Shown here one piece after another: positions 52,326 through 61,019 of a stretch of DNA of 64,000 nucleotides. The notes below the pieces were generated by a model. It was not told where the DNA came from. It ran no database searches and was given only the letters and a program-made list of their open reading frames with translations. The position numbers and the translations under genes are program-made. The stretch's first letter is position 1. Every line of letters starts with the position of its first letter. The stretch covers positions 1,364,001-1,428,000 of the forward strand of contig NZ_JAUSTJ010000002.1 of assembly GCF_030812785.1 (NCBI RefSeq), written 5' to 3'. Source of the stretch: Sphingomonas kyeonggiensis. GTDB taxonomy: Bacteria; Pseudomonadota; Alphaproteobacteria; Sphingomonadales; Sphingomonadaceae.

Positions 52326-52627
52326 TGGCCGATATCGATATCACCGTCGCCGGCCGCAGCTATTCGGTCGCCGCACGCGAAGGCGACGAAACACATATCC
52401 GCCATCTGGAATCGATCCTCCAGCGCCACGCCGACACGGCCTTGCGCGCTTCGGGCGGCCTCAATGCCGAGCGCACGCTCGTCTATCTCGCGCTGATCCT
52501 CGCCGACCTGCTCGACGAGACCGAGCGCAATCCGCCAGAAGGCGTGTCGCCGGTGCTGCTGGAACGCATCGCCGACCGGCTGGAAGCGGTGGCCGCAGCG
52601 CTCGAAGAGGATGCCGCGGAAGCCTGA
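52325..52627 (+). CDS. zapA: Cell division protein ZapA
   Basis: 100 residues. ZapA bundles FtsZ filaments. It begins MADIDITVAGRSYSVAAREG-DETHIRHLESIL, the ZapA signature of a beta-strand pair followed by a long helix; the rest is coiled coil. Position immediately upstream of 6S RNA and fau is the classic zapA-ssrS-fau neighbourhood. Confidence 0.92.
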   Translation: MADIDITVAGRSYSVAAREGDETHIRHLESILQRHADTALRASGGLNAERTLVYLALILADLLDETERNPPEGVSPVLLERIADRLEAVAAALEEDAAEA

Positions 52628-52647
52628 CCCGAGGTCTCACCCTGGCT

Positions 52648-52726
52648 GTTCCCCGGCGAAAGCCGGGGCCCAGGGTTTCTCTGCCGTGTCGCTTGTGACC
52701 CTGGGCCCCGGCCTCCGCCGGGGAAC
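52648..52726. repeat. Family A palindrome pair (GGGGCCCAG subtype) between zapA and 6S RNA
   Basis: TTCCCCGGCGAAAGCCGGGG-CCCAGGGT faces ACCCTGGGCCCCGGCCTCCG-CCGGGGAA with ~20 bases between. Same subtype as the copy inside birA. It ends about 20 bases before the 6S RNA -35 element. Confidence 0.9.
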
Positions 52727-52746
52727 AAGAAGTGTGGGCCAAGCCG

Positions 52747-52775
52747 TTGCGAACCGGGCGTTCACCGCCTAAATA
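52747..52775 (+). promoter_or_regulatory. Sigma-70 promoter of 6S RNA
   Basis: TTGCGA (52747-52752), a 17-base spacer, then TAAATA (52770-52775). Transcription would start about 52781-52782, exactly where the 6S closing stem begins. Confidence 0.75.
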
Positions 52776-52780
52776 GGATT

Positions 52781-52941
52781 TGGCGGAACTGCCCGGCACG
52801 AGCCGTTGCAATTATCCCTGAGGCTATTCATCATCCATGGGGGCTGTCCCTGTGCGGATCCTGGTCCGCGGCACATGGTCCCCACCTGACGTAACGGGCG
52901 TCAGAGGATACTTCAGGCAAACGACCCATGGTGGTTCCGCC
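52781..52941 (+). ncRNA. ssrS: 6S RNA
   Basis: The region between zapA and the 5-formyltetrahydrofolate cyclo-ligase gene is the standard 6S location. A closing stem forms between TGGCGGAAC (52781-52789) and GTTCCGCCA (52933-52941), giving ~161 nt, the usual alphaproteobacterial length. Inside are GGGGGCTGTCCCTGTGCGGA and ATGGTCCCCACCTGACG, typical of the large central bulge that mimics an open promoter and traps sigma-70 RNA polymerase. Exact 5' and 3' ends are estimates. Confidence 0.85.
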
Positions 52942-52963
52942 ACCGCTCCCGTAAAGGCGAAGC

Positions 52964-53515
52964 ATGATCGACAAGCTAGCCCTGCGGGCGCAGCTCCGTG
53001 CCGAGCGCGACGCCTTCGCCATCGAAGCGAGCGAGGCGATCCTCGCGCCCGAAGCGTTCGTCGAGCGGCTGCGGCCCGAGATGATCGTCGCCACCTATGT
53101 CGCGATCGGCAGCGAGGCCGACCCCACCCAGCTCGCCGCCGCCGCGGCCGAGAAGGGCTGCGCCCTCGCCCTCCCCTTCGTCGTCGATCGCGCCGCCCCG
53201 ATCCGCTTCCTCGCCTGGCAGATGGGCGAACCGCTGGTCAAAGGCCCGTTCAGCCTGCGCCAACCGCACGAGAACAGCCCCGAAGTGGCGCCCGACGTGA
53301 TCCTCACCCCGCTGGTCGGCTTCGACGCGCGGCTCAACCGGCTCGGCCAGGGCGCCGCCCATTATGATCGCGCCTTCGCACGCTATCCCGATGCCTGGCG
53401 CGTCGGCGTCGCCTGGGCGATGCAGCAGGTGCCGGCGATCCCGTCGGAAATCTGGGACGTGCCGCTCCAGGCGGTGATCACCGAGGAGGGCATGACATGG
53501 CACGCGGAAGCGTAG
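52964..53515 (+). CDS. fau: 5-formyltetrahydrofolate cyclo-ligase
   Basis: 183 residues. It converts 5-formyl-THF to 5,10-methenyl-THF with ATP. Motifs: MIDKLALRAQLRAERDAF at the start (K/R-x-x-L-R), ATYVAIGSEAD, and the C-terminal DVILTPLVGFDARLNRLGQG-AAHYDRAFARY with the conserved GxGxGxYD-like loop. It directly follows 6S RNA and is often co-transcribed with it. Overlaps the DUF2842 gene by 19 bases. Confidence 0.93.
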   Translation: MIDKLALRAQLRAERDAFAIEASEAILAPEAFVERLRPEMIVATYVAIGSEADPTQLAAAAAEKGCALALPFVVDRAAPIRFLAWQMGEPLVKGPFSLRQPHENSPEVAPDVILTPLVGFDARLNRLGQGAAHYDRAFARYPDAWRVGVAWAMQQVPAIPSEIWDVPLQAVITEEGMTWHAEA

Positions 53516-53724
53516 CGCCGAGCTGGCGCAAGCCGGCGGGGGCGTTGGCCATCGTCGCCTGGATCTTCGTCTGGATCATCCTGGTCGCCAGTTTCTCGCA
53601 CTGGATCGGCCAGCTGCACGTCCTCGCCCAGCTGCCGATCTATGTCGTGACCGGCATCGTCTGGATCCTGCCCCTGGGCGGCGCCCTGCGCTGGATGGAA
53701 ACCGGCCGCTGGCGCCGCGCCTGA
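53497..53724 (+). CDS. DUF2842 family membrane protein
   Basis: 75 residues with two transmembrane helices (IVAWIFVWIILVASFSHWIG and LPIYVVTGIVWILPLGGALR). SWRKPAGALAIV at the start and PLGGALRWMETGRW at the end are typical of DUF2842, a small protein found in alphaproteobacteria. Function unknown. The start lies inside fau. Confidence 0.87.
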   Translation: MARGSVAPSWRKPAGALAIVAWIFVWIILVASFSHWIGQLHVLAQLPIYVVTGIVWILPLGGALRWMETGRWRRA

Positions 53725-53734
53725 GGGGCGCTGC

Positions 53735-54097
53735 TCAATAGGTCATGCCGTAATAGCCATAGAGGCGCTCGCCATATTCGCGGTCATAGGCCGGCCGGTC
53801 GCTGCCTTCCTCGTCATAGCTCGGCGCGCCTTCCAGCTGCTCCTTGGTCAGGTCGACCACATAGCCGCCCTTGTCGGTGTCGTAGGTGAGTTTCTGCCAG
53901 GGCAGCGGATAATGGCGGTTGCCCAGCCCGAACAGGCCGCCGAACGACAGCACCGCATATTCGGCCTGGCCCGATACCTTGTCGACCATGAAGCGGTGGA
54001 CTGTGCCCAGCCGCTCGCCTTCCCGGTTGTAGACCGCAGTGCCCTCGACCCGGTCGGAGGCAATCATGTCATGCGTTTCGCGCGTCTCGAGTTCCAT
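53735..54097 (-). CDS. PRC-barrel domain protein
   Basis: 120 residues from the ATG at 54097; GAGGAG lies 8 bases before it (and too close to the ATG at 54103). The PRC-barrel core covers ~8-85: IASDRVEGTAVYNREGERLG-TVHRFMVDK, YAVLSFGGLFGLGNRHYPLP-WQKL. The C-terminal part is acidic and Tyr-rich (DREYGERLYGYYGMTY). PRC barrels are found in photosynthetic reaction centres and RimM; the stand-alone forms are often stress-related. Convergent with DUF2842. Confidence 0.87.
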   Translation of the reverse strand: MELETRETHDMIASDRVEGTAVYNREGERLGTVHRFMVDKVSGQAEYAVLSFGGLFGLGNRHYPLPWQKLTYDTDKGGYVVDLTKEQLEGAPSYDEEGSDRPAYDREYGERLYGYYGMTY

Positions 54098-54187
54098 CGC
54101 CATCGCTCCTCAAATGCCCCAAGGCATCAACGGGCCAGACACCGGCGATGTCCGCGCATTTGCGGCGAAGCGAGGCCGGCAAGGGCC

Positions 54188-54330
54188 GCCGTTCTTTGAC
54201 CCTGTAGGAAAGATAGGATTCCGCCCGCGCAACAAAGTTGCGAGATGCGACGAACCTCAGGCCGGCATGCCGGATCCGGCACCGCGAAAACCCGCTTTTG
54301 GCGTGTACTTCGTGTCCTTTGCCGAGTCGG
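54188..54330. repeat. Dispersed ~150-bp intergenic element, copy 2
   Basis: Matches 20741-20892: GTTCTTTGACCCTGTAGGAA-AGATAGGATTCCG, hairpin CGCAAC-AAA-GTTGCG (54228-54242), ACCGCGAAAACCCGCTTTTG and TTCGTGTCCTTTGCCGAGTC. The hairpin stem differs from copy 1 (GCGCAA/TTGCGC) on both arms so that pairing is kept. It ends 36 bases before the first tRNA-Asp. The rest of the gap 54104-54187 shows nothing else. Confidence 0.7.
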
Positions 54331-54366
54331 ACGGGCCAGCGATGTAGGAGATGGCCACGTAGTGCG

Positions 54367-54443
<77 letters not shown>

Positions 54444-54532
54444 ATTACGCGTTTCGAGAAGCGACCAGCCCCGGAATGACATCCTCGGTCGGGCCGCCCA
54501 TGGGGCGCCTTCCCGTGCGATGATCTGGGGAA

Positions 54533-54609
<77 letters not shown>

Positions 54610-54655
54610 TCTCTCGAAGCGAGGAGGCGGGCACTAGACGCGACTTTTGGGGGTG

Positions 54656-55885
54656 TCAACCGGATTGGTCGCGACTTTTTCGCCGGAGCGGTCGATTATC
54701 CACAGGATCGTTCACCAAGGTCCCGTGTTCGAACAGGAAACCGGCGATGTCCGGCTTGCCTGCGGCGTTGAGCACGGTCTGGATGATGATCAGCAGCGGC
54801 ACCGCCAGCAGCGCGCCGGTGGTGCCCCACACCCAGCCCCAGAAGCTCAGCGAGATCAGGATCATGATCGGACTGATCGTCAGCCGGTGCCCGACCACCA
54901 GCGGCGTGACGACGTTTGCCTCCACCAGGTGGCAGGCGATCATCACGATCGGCGGCACGAAGGCCCAGCCCAGGTCCGGGAAGGTCATCAGCCCGCCCAT
55001 GGCGAGCAGCAGCGCGGCGAAGACCGGCCCGAAATAGGGGATGTAGTTGAGCAGGGTGACGATGCCGCCCCACATCAGCGGGGTCGGCATGCCGATCGCC
55101 CACAGCACGCCCGCCACGATCAGCCCCAAGGTCAGGTTAATCAGCGTGATCGTGCCCAGATAGGCGGAGGTGTCGTCCACCACGTCCTGGATCACCCGCG
55201 CGGTCGCCATCGCCCCGCCGAAGCTCGACCGCGAAGTGATCGCGTTGCGCCGCAGCCGCGTCCAGCCCGAGAGGAAGAAGTAGATGACCAGGATGGCGAA
55301 GAACATCTCGAGCAGCGCCGACGGCGCCGAGGTCGCGAACAGGTCGATCAGCGAGCGCGGCGGCGTCGCGGCCATCACCTCGGGCTGCTTCATCGGCGCC
55401 GAGGCGAAGTTCATCACCGTCTTGTTCACGAAGCTGTCCAGGTTCGCGTAGAACTCGATCAGCGGCTTTAGATTCTCCTGGATCTGCGGGATCTTGGCAG
55501 GAAGGTCGCGGATCCACTGCCAGGCCGGCACGACGATCGAGGCCAGCGCGACATTGGCCGCGATCAGGAACAGCAGCACGCAGATGAACGCCGCGATCGG
55601 CGCCGGCAGCCGGTGGCGCTCCAGCCATTCGAGCAGCGGCACGAGGGCAATGGCGATGACCAGCGCCGTGGTCAGCGGCAGGAAGAACACCGCCCCCGCC
55701 TGCAGCGCGAAGGGCAATGCGAGCAGCAGGCCGACGCCGGCGATCAGCGTCGTCGCGGCCATCAGCCGGTCGCGCTTCTGGCCGTCGCCCATATTCTCCT
55801 GGCCGACCAGCGGCCCCGGCGCCGCGCCCGAGGGCCCGCCGTCGTCCATGGGTTCGCCACCGATGCTGTCGGGTCGATCGTTCAC
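54656..55885 (-). CDS. AI-2E (PerM/TqsA-like) family membrane transporter
   Basis: 409 residues from a GTG at 55885 with GGGAAGGGCA upstream; an ATG at 55930 is also in frame. About eight transmembrane helices in the family's 3 + 5 layout, with a large loop (PAKIPQIQENLKPLIEFYAN) after the third. TLINLTLGLIVAGVLWAIGM, LLNYIPYFGPVFAALLLAMG and VEANVVTPLVVGHRLTISPI are family signatures. Substrates vary (AI-2, ions); none can be assigned. Divergent from glpK. Confidence 0.92.
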   Translation of the reverse strand: MNDRPDSIGGEPMDDGGPSGAAPGPLVGQENMGDGQKRDRLMAATTLIAGVGLLLALPFALQAGAVFFLPLTTALVIAIALVPLLEWLERHRLPAPIAAFICVLLFLIAANVALASIVVPAWQWIRDLPAKIPQIQENLKPLIEFYANLDSFVNKTVMNFASAPMKQPEVMAATPPRSLIDLFATSAPSALLEMFFAILVIYFFLSGWTRLRRNAITSRSSFGGAMATARVIQDVVDDTSAYLGTITLINLTLGLIVAGVLWAIGMPTPLMWGGIVTLLNYIPYFGPVFAALLLAMGGLMTFPDLGWAFVPPIVMIACHLVEANVVTPLVVGHRLTISPIMILISLSFWGWVWGTTGALLAVPLLIIIQTVLNAAGKPDIAGFLFEHGTLVNDPVDNRPLRRKSRDQSG

Positions 55886-55959
55886 TTCTGCCCTTCCCTT
55901 TCGCTTCGGTAACCCTAGCGTGGATTGCAACGGATGTAATCCCGGCTAGCTTGGGGATC

Positions 55960-57450
55960 ATGGGCGAGAACATCCTGGTCCTCGACGAGGGCACCACTTC
56001 CACCCGCGCGATGCTCTTCGCGCCCTCGGGCAAGTGCCTGGCCACGCACAGCGCCGAGTTGACCCAGCATTATCCCGGTCCCGGCCTGGTCGAGCATGAC
56101 GCGAACGAGATCTGGCGCCGCACCCTCGAATGCGCCCATGCCATGGTCCGCGAGGCCGGCGGCGCGGACCGGATCGCCGCGATCGGCATCACCAACCAGC
56201 GCGAGACGATCGTCTTCTGGGACAAGACGACCGGCGAGCCCCTCGCCCCCGCCATCGTCTGGCAAGACCGGCGCAGCGCCGCCCTGTGCCGAGCCTGGCG
56301 CGACGCAGGCGAGGAGCCCGGTGTCCAGGCCCGCACCGGCCTGCTTCTCGATCCCTATTTCTCGGGCACCAAGATCGCCTGGGCGATGCGCAACTGGCCG
56401 CAGCTCAAGGGCGTGGGCGACCGGCTGGCGATCGGCACGATCGAGAGCTGGCTGGTCTGGAAGCTCACCGGCGGCCTCCATGTCACCGACGCCACGAACG
56501 CCTCGCGCACCCAGCTGATGGGCCTCGGCTCGGGCGGCTGGAGCGACGGGCTGCTCGACATGTTCTCGGCGCCCCGCGAAGCCCTGCCCGAGATCGTCGA
56601 CTGCGCGGGGAAGTTCGGCACGACGAAGCTGTTCGGCGGCGAGATCCCGATCTGCGGCCTCGCCGGCGACCAGCAGGCCGCGACGATCGGCCAGGCCTGC
56701 CTGGAGAAGGGCGACACCAAGGCGACCTATGGCACCGGCGCCTTCGTCCTCACCAATGCCGGCAGCGCCCCGCCCTCGTCCAAGAACCGCCTGCTCGCCA
56801 CGGTCCTGTGGCAGCTGGGTGGCCGGCGCACCTATGCCATCGAAGGCTCGGTGTTCGTCGCCGGCAGCCTCGTCCAGTGGCTGCGCGACTCCGTGAAGCT
56901 GATCGAGACCGCGCAGGAGACCGAGGCGCTGGCCCGCTCGGTGAAGGACAATGGCGGCGTCTATCTGGTCCCGGCTCTGTCCGGCCTCGGCGCCCCTTGG
57001 TGGGAGCCCGAAGCGCGCGCCGCAATCTCCGGCCTCAGCTTCGCCGCCACCCGCGCCCATATCGTCCGCGCCGCGCTGGAGGCGATGGCACACCAAAGCC
57101 ACGACCTGAAGGCCGCCTTCGCCGCCGATGGCGCCGACTGGTCGCGCCTCCGCATCGACGGCGGCATGGTCACCAACGACTGGATTGCCCAGGACCTCGC
57201 CGACATCCTCGCCATCCCCGTCGACCGTCCCGACTTCGCCGAGACGACGGCGCTGGGCGCCGCGATGCTGGCGGGCATGGGCTGCGGGATGTTCCGAGAC
57301 CTGGAGGAAGCCTCGAAGATGCGCGGCGCCGGGCTGACGTTCGAGCCCAAGCTTGCGGAGGAAAGCCGAAAGGCTCGTCTTGGAGGCTGGCGCGACGCCG
57401 TTCTCTCAGTCGTCACCCCCGCGAAAGCGGGGGCCCATCTCCCGGACTAG
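55960..57450 (+). CDS. glpK: Glycerol kinase, C-terminus formed by a repeat
   Basis: 496 residues from the ATG at 55960. FGGY-family kinase that makes glycerol-3-phosphate: LVLDEGTTSTRAMLFAPSGK, GITNQRETIVFWDKTTGEPL, WQDRRSAA, CGLAGDQQAATIGQACLEKG, ATYGTGAFVLTNAG and RIDGGMVTNDWIAQDLADIL. The last ~13 residues (VVTPAKAGAHLPD) and the stop codon are encoded by a family A half-palindrome at 57411-57450, so the native end has been replaced. No glpF or glpD adjoins. Confidence 0.95.
   Translation: MGENILVLDEGTTSTRAMLFAPSGKCLATHSAELTQHYPGPGLVEHDANEIWRRTLECAHAMVREAGGADRIAAIGITNQRETIVFWDKTTGEPLAPAIVWQDRRSAALCRAWRDAGEEPGVQARTGLLLDPYFSGTKIAWAMRNWPQLKGVGDRLAIGTIESWLVWKLTGGLHVTDATNASRTQLMGLGSGGWSDGLLDMFSAPREALPEIVDCAGKFGTTKLFGGEIPICGLAGDQQAATIGQACLEKGDTKATYGTGAFVLTNAGSAPPSSKNRLLATVLWQLGGRRTYAIEGSVFVAGSLVQWLRDSVKLIETAQETEALARSVKDNGGVYLVPALSGLGAPWWEPEARAAISGLSFAATRAHIVRAALEAMAHQSHDLKAAFAADGADWSRLRIDGGMVTNDWIAQDLADILAIPVDRPDFAETTALGAAMLAGMGCGMFRDLEEASKMRGAGLTFEPKLAEESRKARLGGWRDAVLSVVTPAKAGAHLPD
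57411..57450. repeat. Family A half-element overlapping the end of glpK
   Basis: CGTCACCCCCGCGAAAGCGG-GGGCCCATCTCCCGGACTAG. The stem is CCCCCGC-GAAA-GCGGGGG. The same string recurs at 57769 downstream of the nuclease gene, ending CCCAGACTA. Confidence 0.9.
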
Positions 57451-57470
57451 CAACAGGCGGAACGGGTGAA

Positions 57471-57758
57471 ATGGCAGGCTATACCTACATCATCACCAAC
57501 CGAAAGAACGGCGCCCTCTACACCGGCGTAACCGCTGAGATGTCCCGCCGCGCCCTGGAACATCGCGATGGCGCCGGAAGCAAGTTCGCCGCGAAATACG
57601 GCATCTACCGCCTCGTTTACGTCGAATTCCATGACGAGATCGACACCGCCATCCTGCGCGAGAAACGGATCAAGAAATGGCGACGGGCGTGGAAGATCGC
57701 GCTGATCGAGGAGTCCAACCCAGACTGGCGGGATCTATTCCACGAGCTGAACTGCTGA
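57471..57758 (+). CDS. Stand-alone GIY-YIG nuclease domain protein flanked by family A repeats
   Basis: 95 residues from the ATG at 57471 (GGCGGAACGGGTGAA upstream, weak ribosome site). GIY-YIG motifs: GYTYIITNRKNGALYTGVTA (the YII...YTG core), then RRALEHRDGAGSKFAAKYGI with catalytic Arg, and FHDEIDTAILREKRIKKWRR with the metal-binding Glu. The end EESNPDWRDLFHE is typical of the UPF0213/COG2827-like single-domain group, whose cellular role is not known. It lies between direct and inverted family A copies, immediately after glpK. Confidence 0.9.
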   Translation: MAGYTYIITNRKNGALYTGVTAEMSRRALEHRDGAGSKFAAKYGIYRLVYVEFHDEIDTAILREKRIKKWRRAWKIALIEESNPDWRDLFHELNC

Positions 57759-57768
57759 CACCCCCTCC

Positions 57769-57896
57769 GTCACCCCCGCGAAAGCGGGGGCCCATCTCCC
57801 AGACTATCCCCGAACGCGACCGTTGTATTTGCGGCACCGGCACGAGATGGGTCCCCGCTTTCGCGGGGATGACGATAGAAGCGCGGGGATGACGAT
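57769..57896. repeat. Family A palindrome pair with partial duplication after the GIY-YIG gene
   Basis: Plus half GTCACCCCCGCGAAAGCGGG-GGCCCATCTCCCAGACTA (57769-57806), a ~32-base centre, and minus half CACGAGATGGGTCCCCGCTT-TCGCGGGGATGACG (57841-57874). GCGCGGGGATGACGAT is then repeated at 57881-57896, as if the right end were duplicated. Starts 10 bases after the nuclease stop. Confidence 0.9.
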
Positions 57897-57905
57897 ATTT
57901 GGCGC

Positions 57906-59033
57906 TTAGCCGAGGATCAGCTTCACATATTCCTCCACCGGCCGCCGCAGCAGCGTCTCGTTGACGTAGAACGGGATCGATCCCTTCTCCCACCGCCCGA
58001 GCCGCACCCCGGCGGCACGGCAGCGCTCGAACGCCGCTTCCGCCAATGCCTGCGACATTTCCAGCCGATGGATGTTCGACGCGAAGGGATCGAGCCGCCA
58101 CTTCACCTTGCCGCTGCCCTGCAGCTCGACGAACAACCTGTCGGCCATGCCATGCGCCTCGGAGATGTTCTTCAGGAAGCGCGGCAGTGCGTCGAGCGCG
58201 AGCAGGGCCGGCGCCCAGCCCTGATAGATCAGCCCGCCATAGATATGCCGCCACTCGCGCGCCTTGGCGATCGTCGCCATCGGCCCGGCCAGCACCGCCC
58301 CGAACGGCGCGCCGAGATATTTGTAGAGCGAGACATAGACCGTCTCGAACGGCGCGACATAGGCCGTGCGGTCGAGCACCGGCGGCGCGAGCAGCAGCCG
58401 GGCGGCGTCGAGGTGCATCCGCGTGCCGTGCGCCGATGCCAGTGCGGCAATCTCGGCGACGCGTCGCGGCGGGATCAGCTGGCCCTCGAGCCGCCGCACC
58501 GGGCTCTCCAGCGAGATCGCGCCGACCTTGAGCGCGTACGGCCCCTTCTCTGCCGCATCGAACGCCGCGACCAGTTCCTCCTGGGTCGGCGTCACGCGCC
58601 CGGCCCCGAGCGACACCAGGTTTATCCCCGCGAGCCGCTGCGCCATGTTGCTCTCGTCGCGGTAGAGATGGCTGTCATACTGGCAGAGCGCATGCGGCGC
58701 ATCGCCGCACAGCACCCGTAGCGCGACATTGTTGGCCAGCGTGCCGGTCGGGAAGAAGGCGCAGGCCTCCTTGCCCAGAAGCGTCGCAAAGGCCTTTTCC
58801 AGCGCCTCGACCGCCCCGCCGTTCAGATAACCATCGCGCACCGATCCGGCCCCGGCGAGTTCCGCCAGCCGCGCCGACATTGCCGTTGGATCCGGCGGCG
58901 CCGAATCACCGACCAGCCACACGCTGCGCGCATCGACCGGTGGAAAGGCCGGCGCGGACTGGGCCCGCACCAACCCCGGCAATGCCAGTGAAGCAGCCGT
59001 GGCGCCGAGGAACACCCTGCGATCGATATGCAT
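57906..59033 (-). CDS. Exported PLP-dependent beta-eliminating lyase / threonine-aldolase-like protein
   Basis: 375 residues. A Tat-type signal peptide, MHIDRRVFLGATAASLALPG (D-R-R-V-F-L), is followed by a fold-type I PLP enzyme: FFPTGTLANNVALRVLCGDA, RMHLDAARLLLAPP (PLP-binding Asp region) and YVSLYKYLGAPFGAVLAGP with the Schiff-base Lys. This matches low-specificity threonine aldolases or aromatic beta-lyases. Those are normally cytoplasmic, so Tat export, which moves folded cofactor proteins, is notable. Substrate unknown. Confidence 0.85.
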   Translation of the reverse strand: MHIDRRVFLGATAASLALPGLVRAQSAPAFPPVDARSVWLVGDSAPPDPTAMSARLAELAGAGSVRDGYLNGGAVEALEKAFATLLGKEACAFFPTGTLANNVALRVLCGDAPHALCQYDSHLYRDESNMAQRLAGINLVSLGAGRVTPTQEELVAAFDAAEKGPYALKVGAISLESPVRRLEGQLIPPRRVAEIAALASAHGTRMHLDAARLLLAPPVLDRTAYVAPFETVYVSLYKYLGAPFGAVLAGPMATIAKAREWRHIYGGLIYQGWAPALLALDALPRFLKNISEAHGMADRLFVELQGSGKVKWRLDPFASNIHRLEMSQALAEAAFERCRAAGVRLGRWEKGSIPFYVNETLLRRPVEEYVKLILG

Positions 59034-59098
59034 CCGGAGGTCTCCCTTCGGATATGGAGCCTAGCGCAGCCTGCTTCCCCGGCCAGCGAAAATGCGGC

Positions 59099-60847
<1,749 letters not shown>

Positions 60848-60915
60848 GGCGATTCTCTCCAGCTTGTGCGGTTTATGTTTCTAGAATGTTGGGTTTGGCA
60901 TCGGATGCCGTACCG

Positions 60916-60936
60916 TAAACAACGTTAGTGTTGATT
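60916..60936. promoter_or_regulatory. Candidate operator between divergent acyl-CoA ligase and serine hydrolase genes
   Basis: TAAACAACGTTAGTGTTGAT-T contains CAAC-N6-GTTG with AT-rich flanks, an interrupted palindrome of the size used by TetR-type regulators of fatty acid genes. It lies in the 172-base divergent gap. No regulator gene is in the window. Short palindromes arise by chance, so this is tentative. Confidence 0.3.
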
Positions 60937-61019
60937 CATCGCGCGCTCAAGGCAATAGGGGGAACGCGTCCCGTAGAAGATGCGAGTCACCGGTTTCGAA
61001 TGAGAGGTATGCCAGCCGC

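Noticed and set aside
57471..57758. GIY-YIG gene considered as part of a restriction or homing system
   Set aside because: No methyltransferase, intron or intein is nearby, and the protein is only the catalytic domain.
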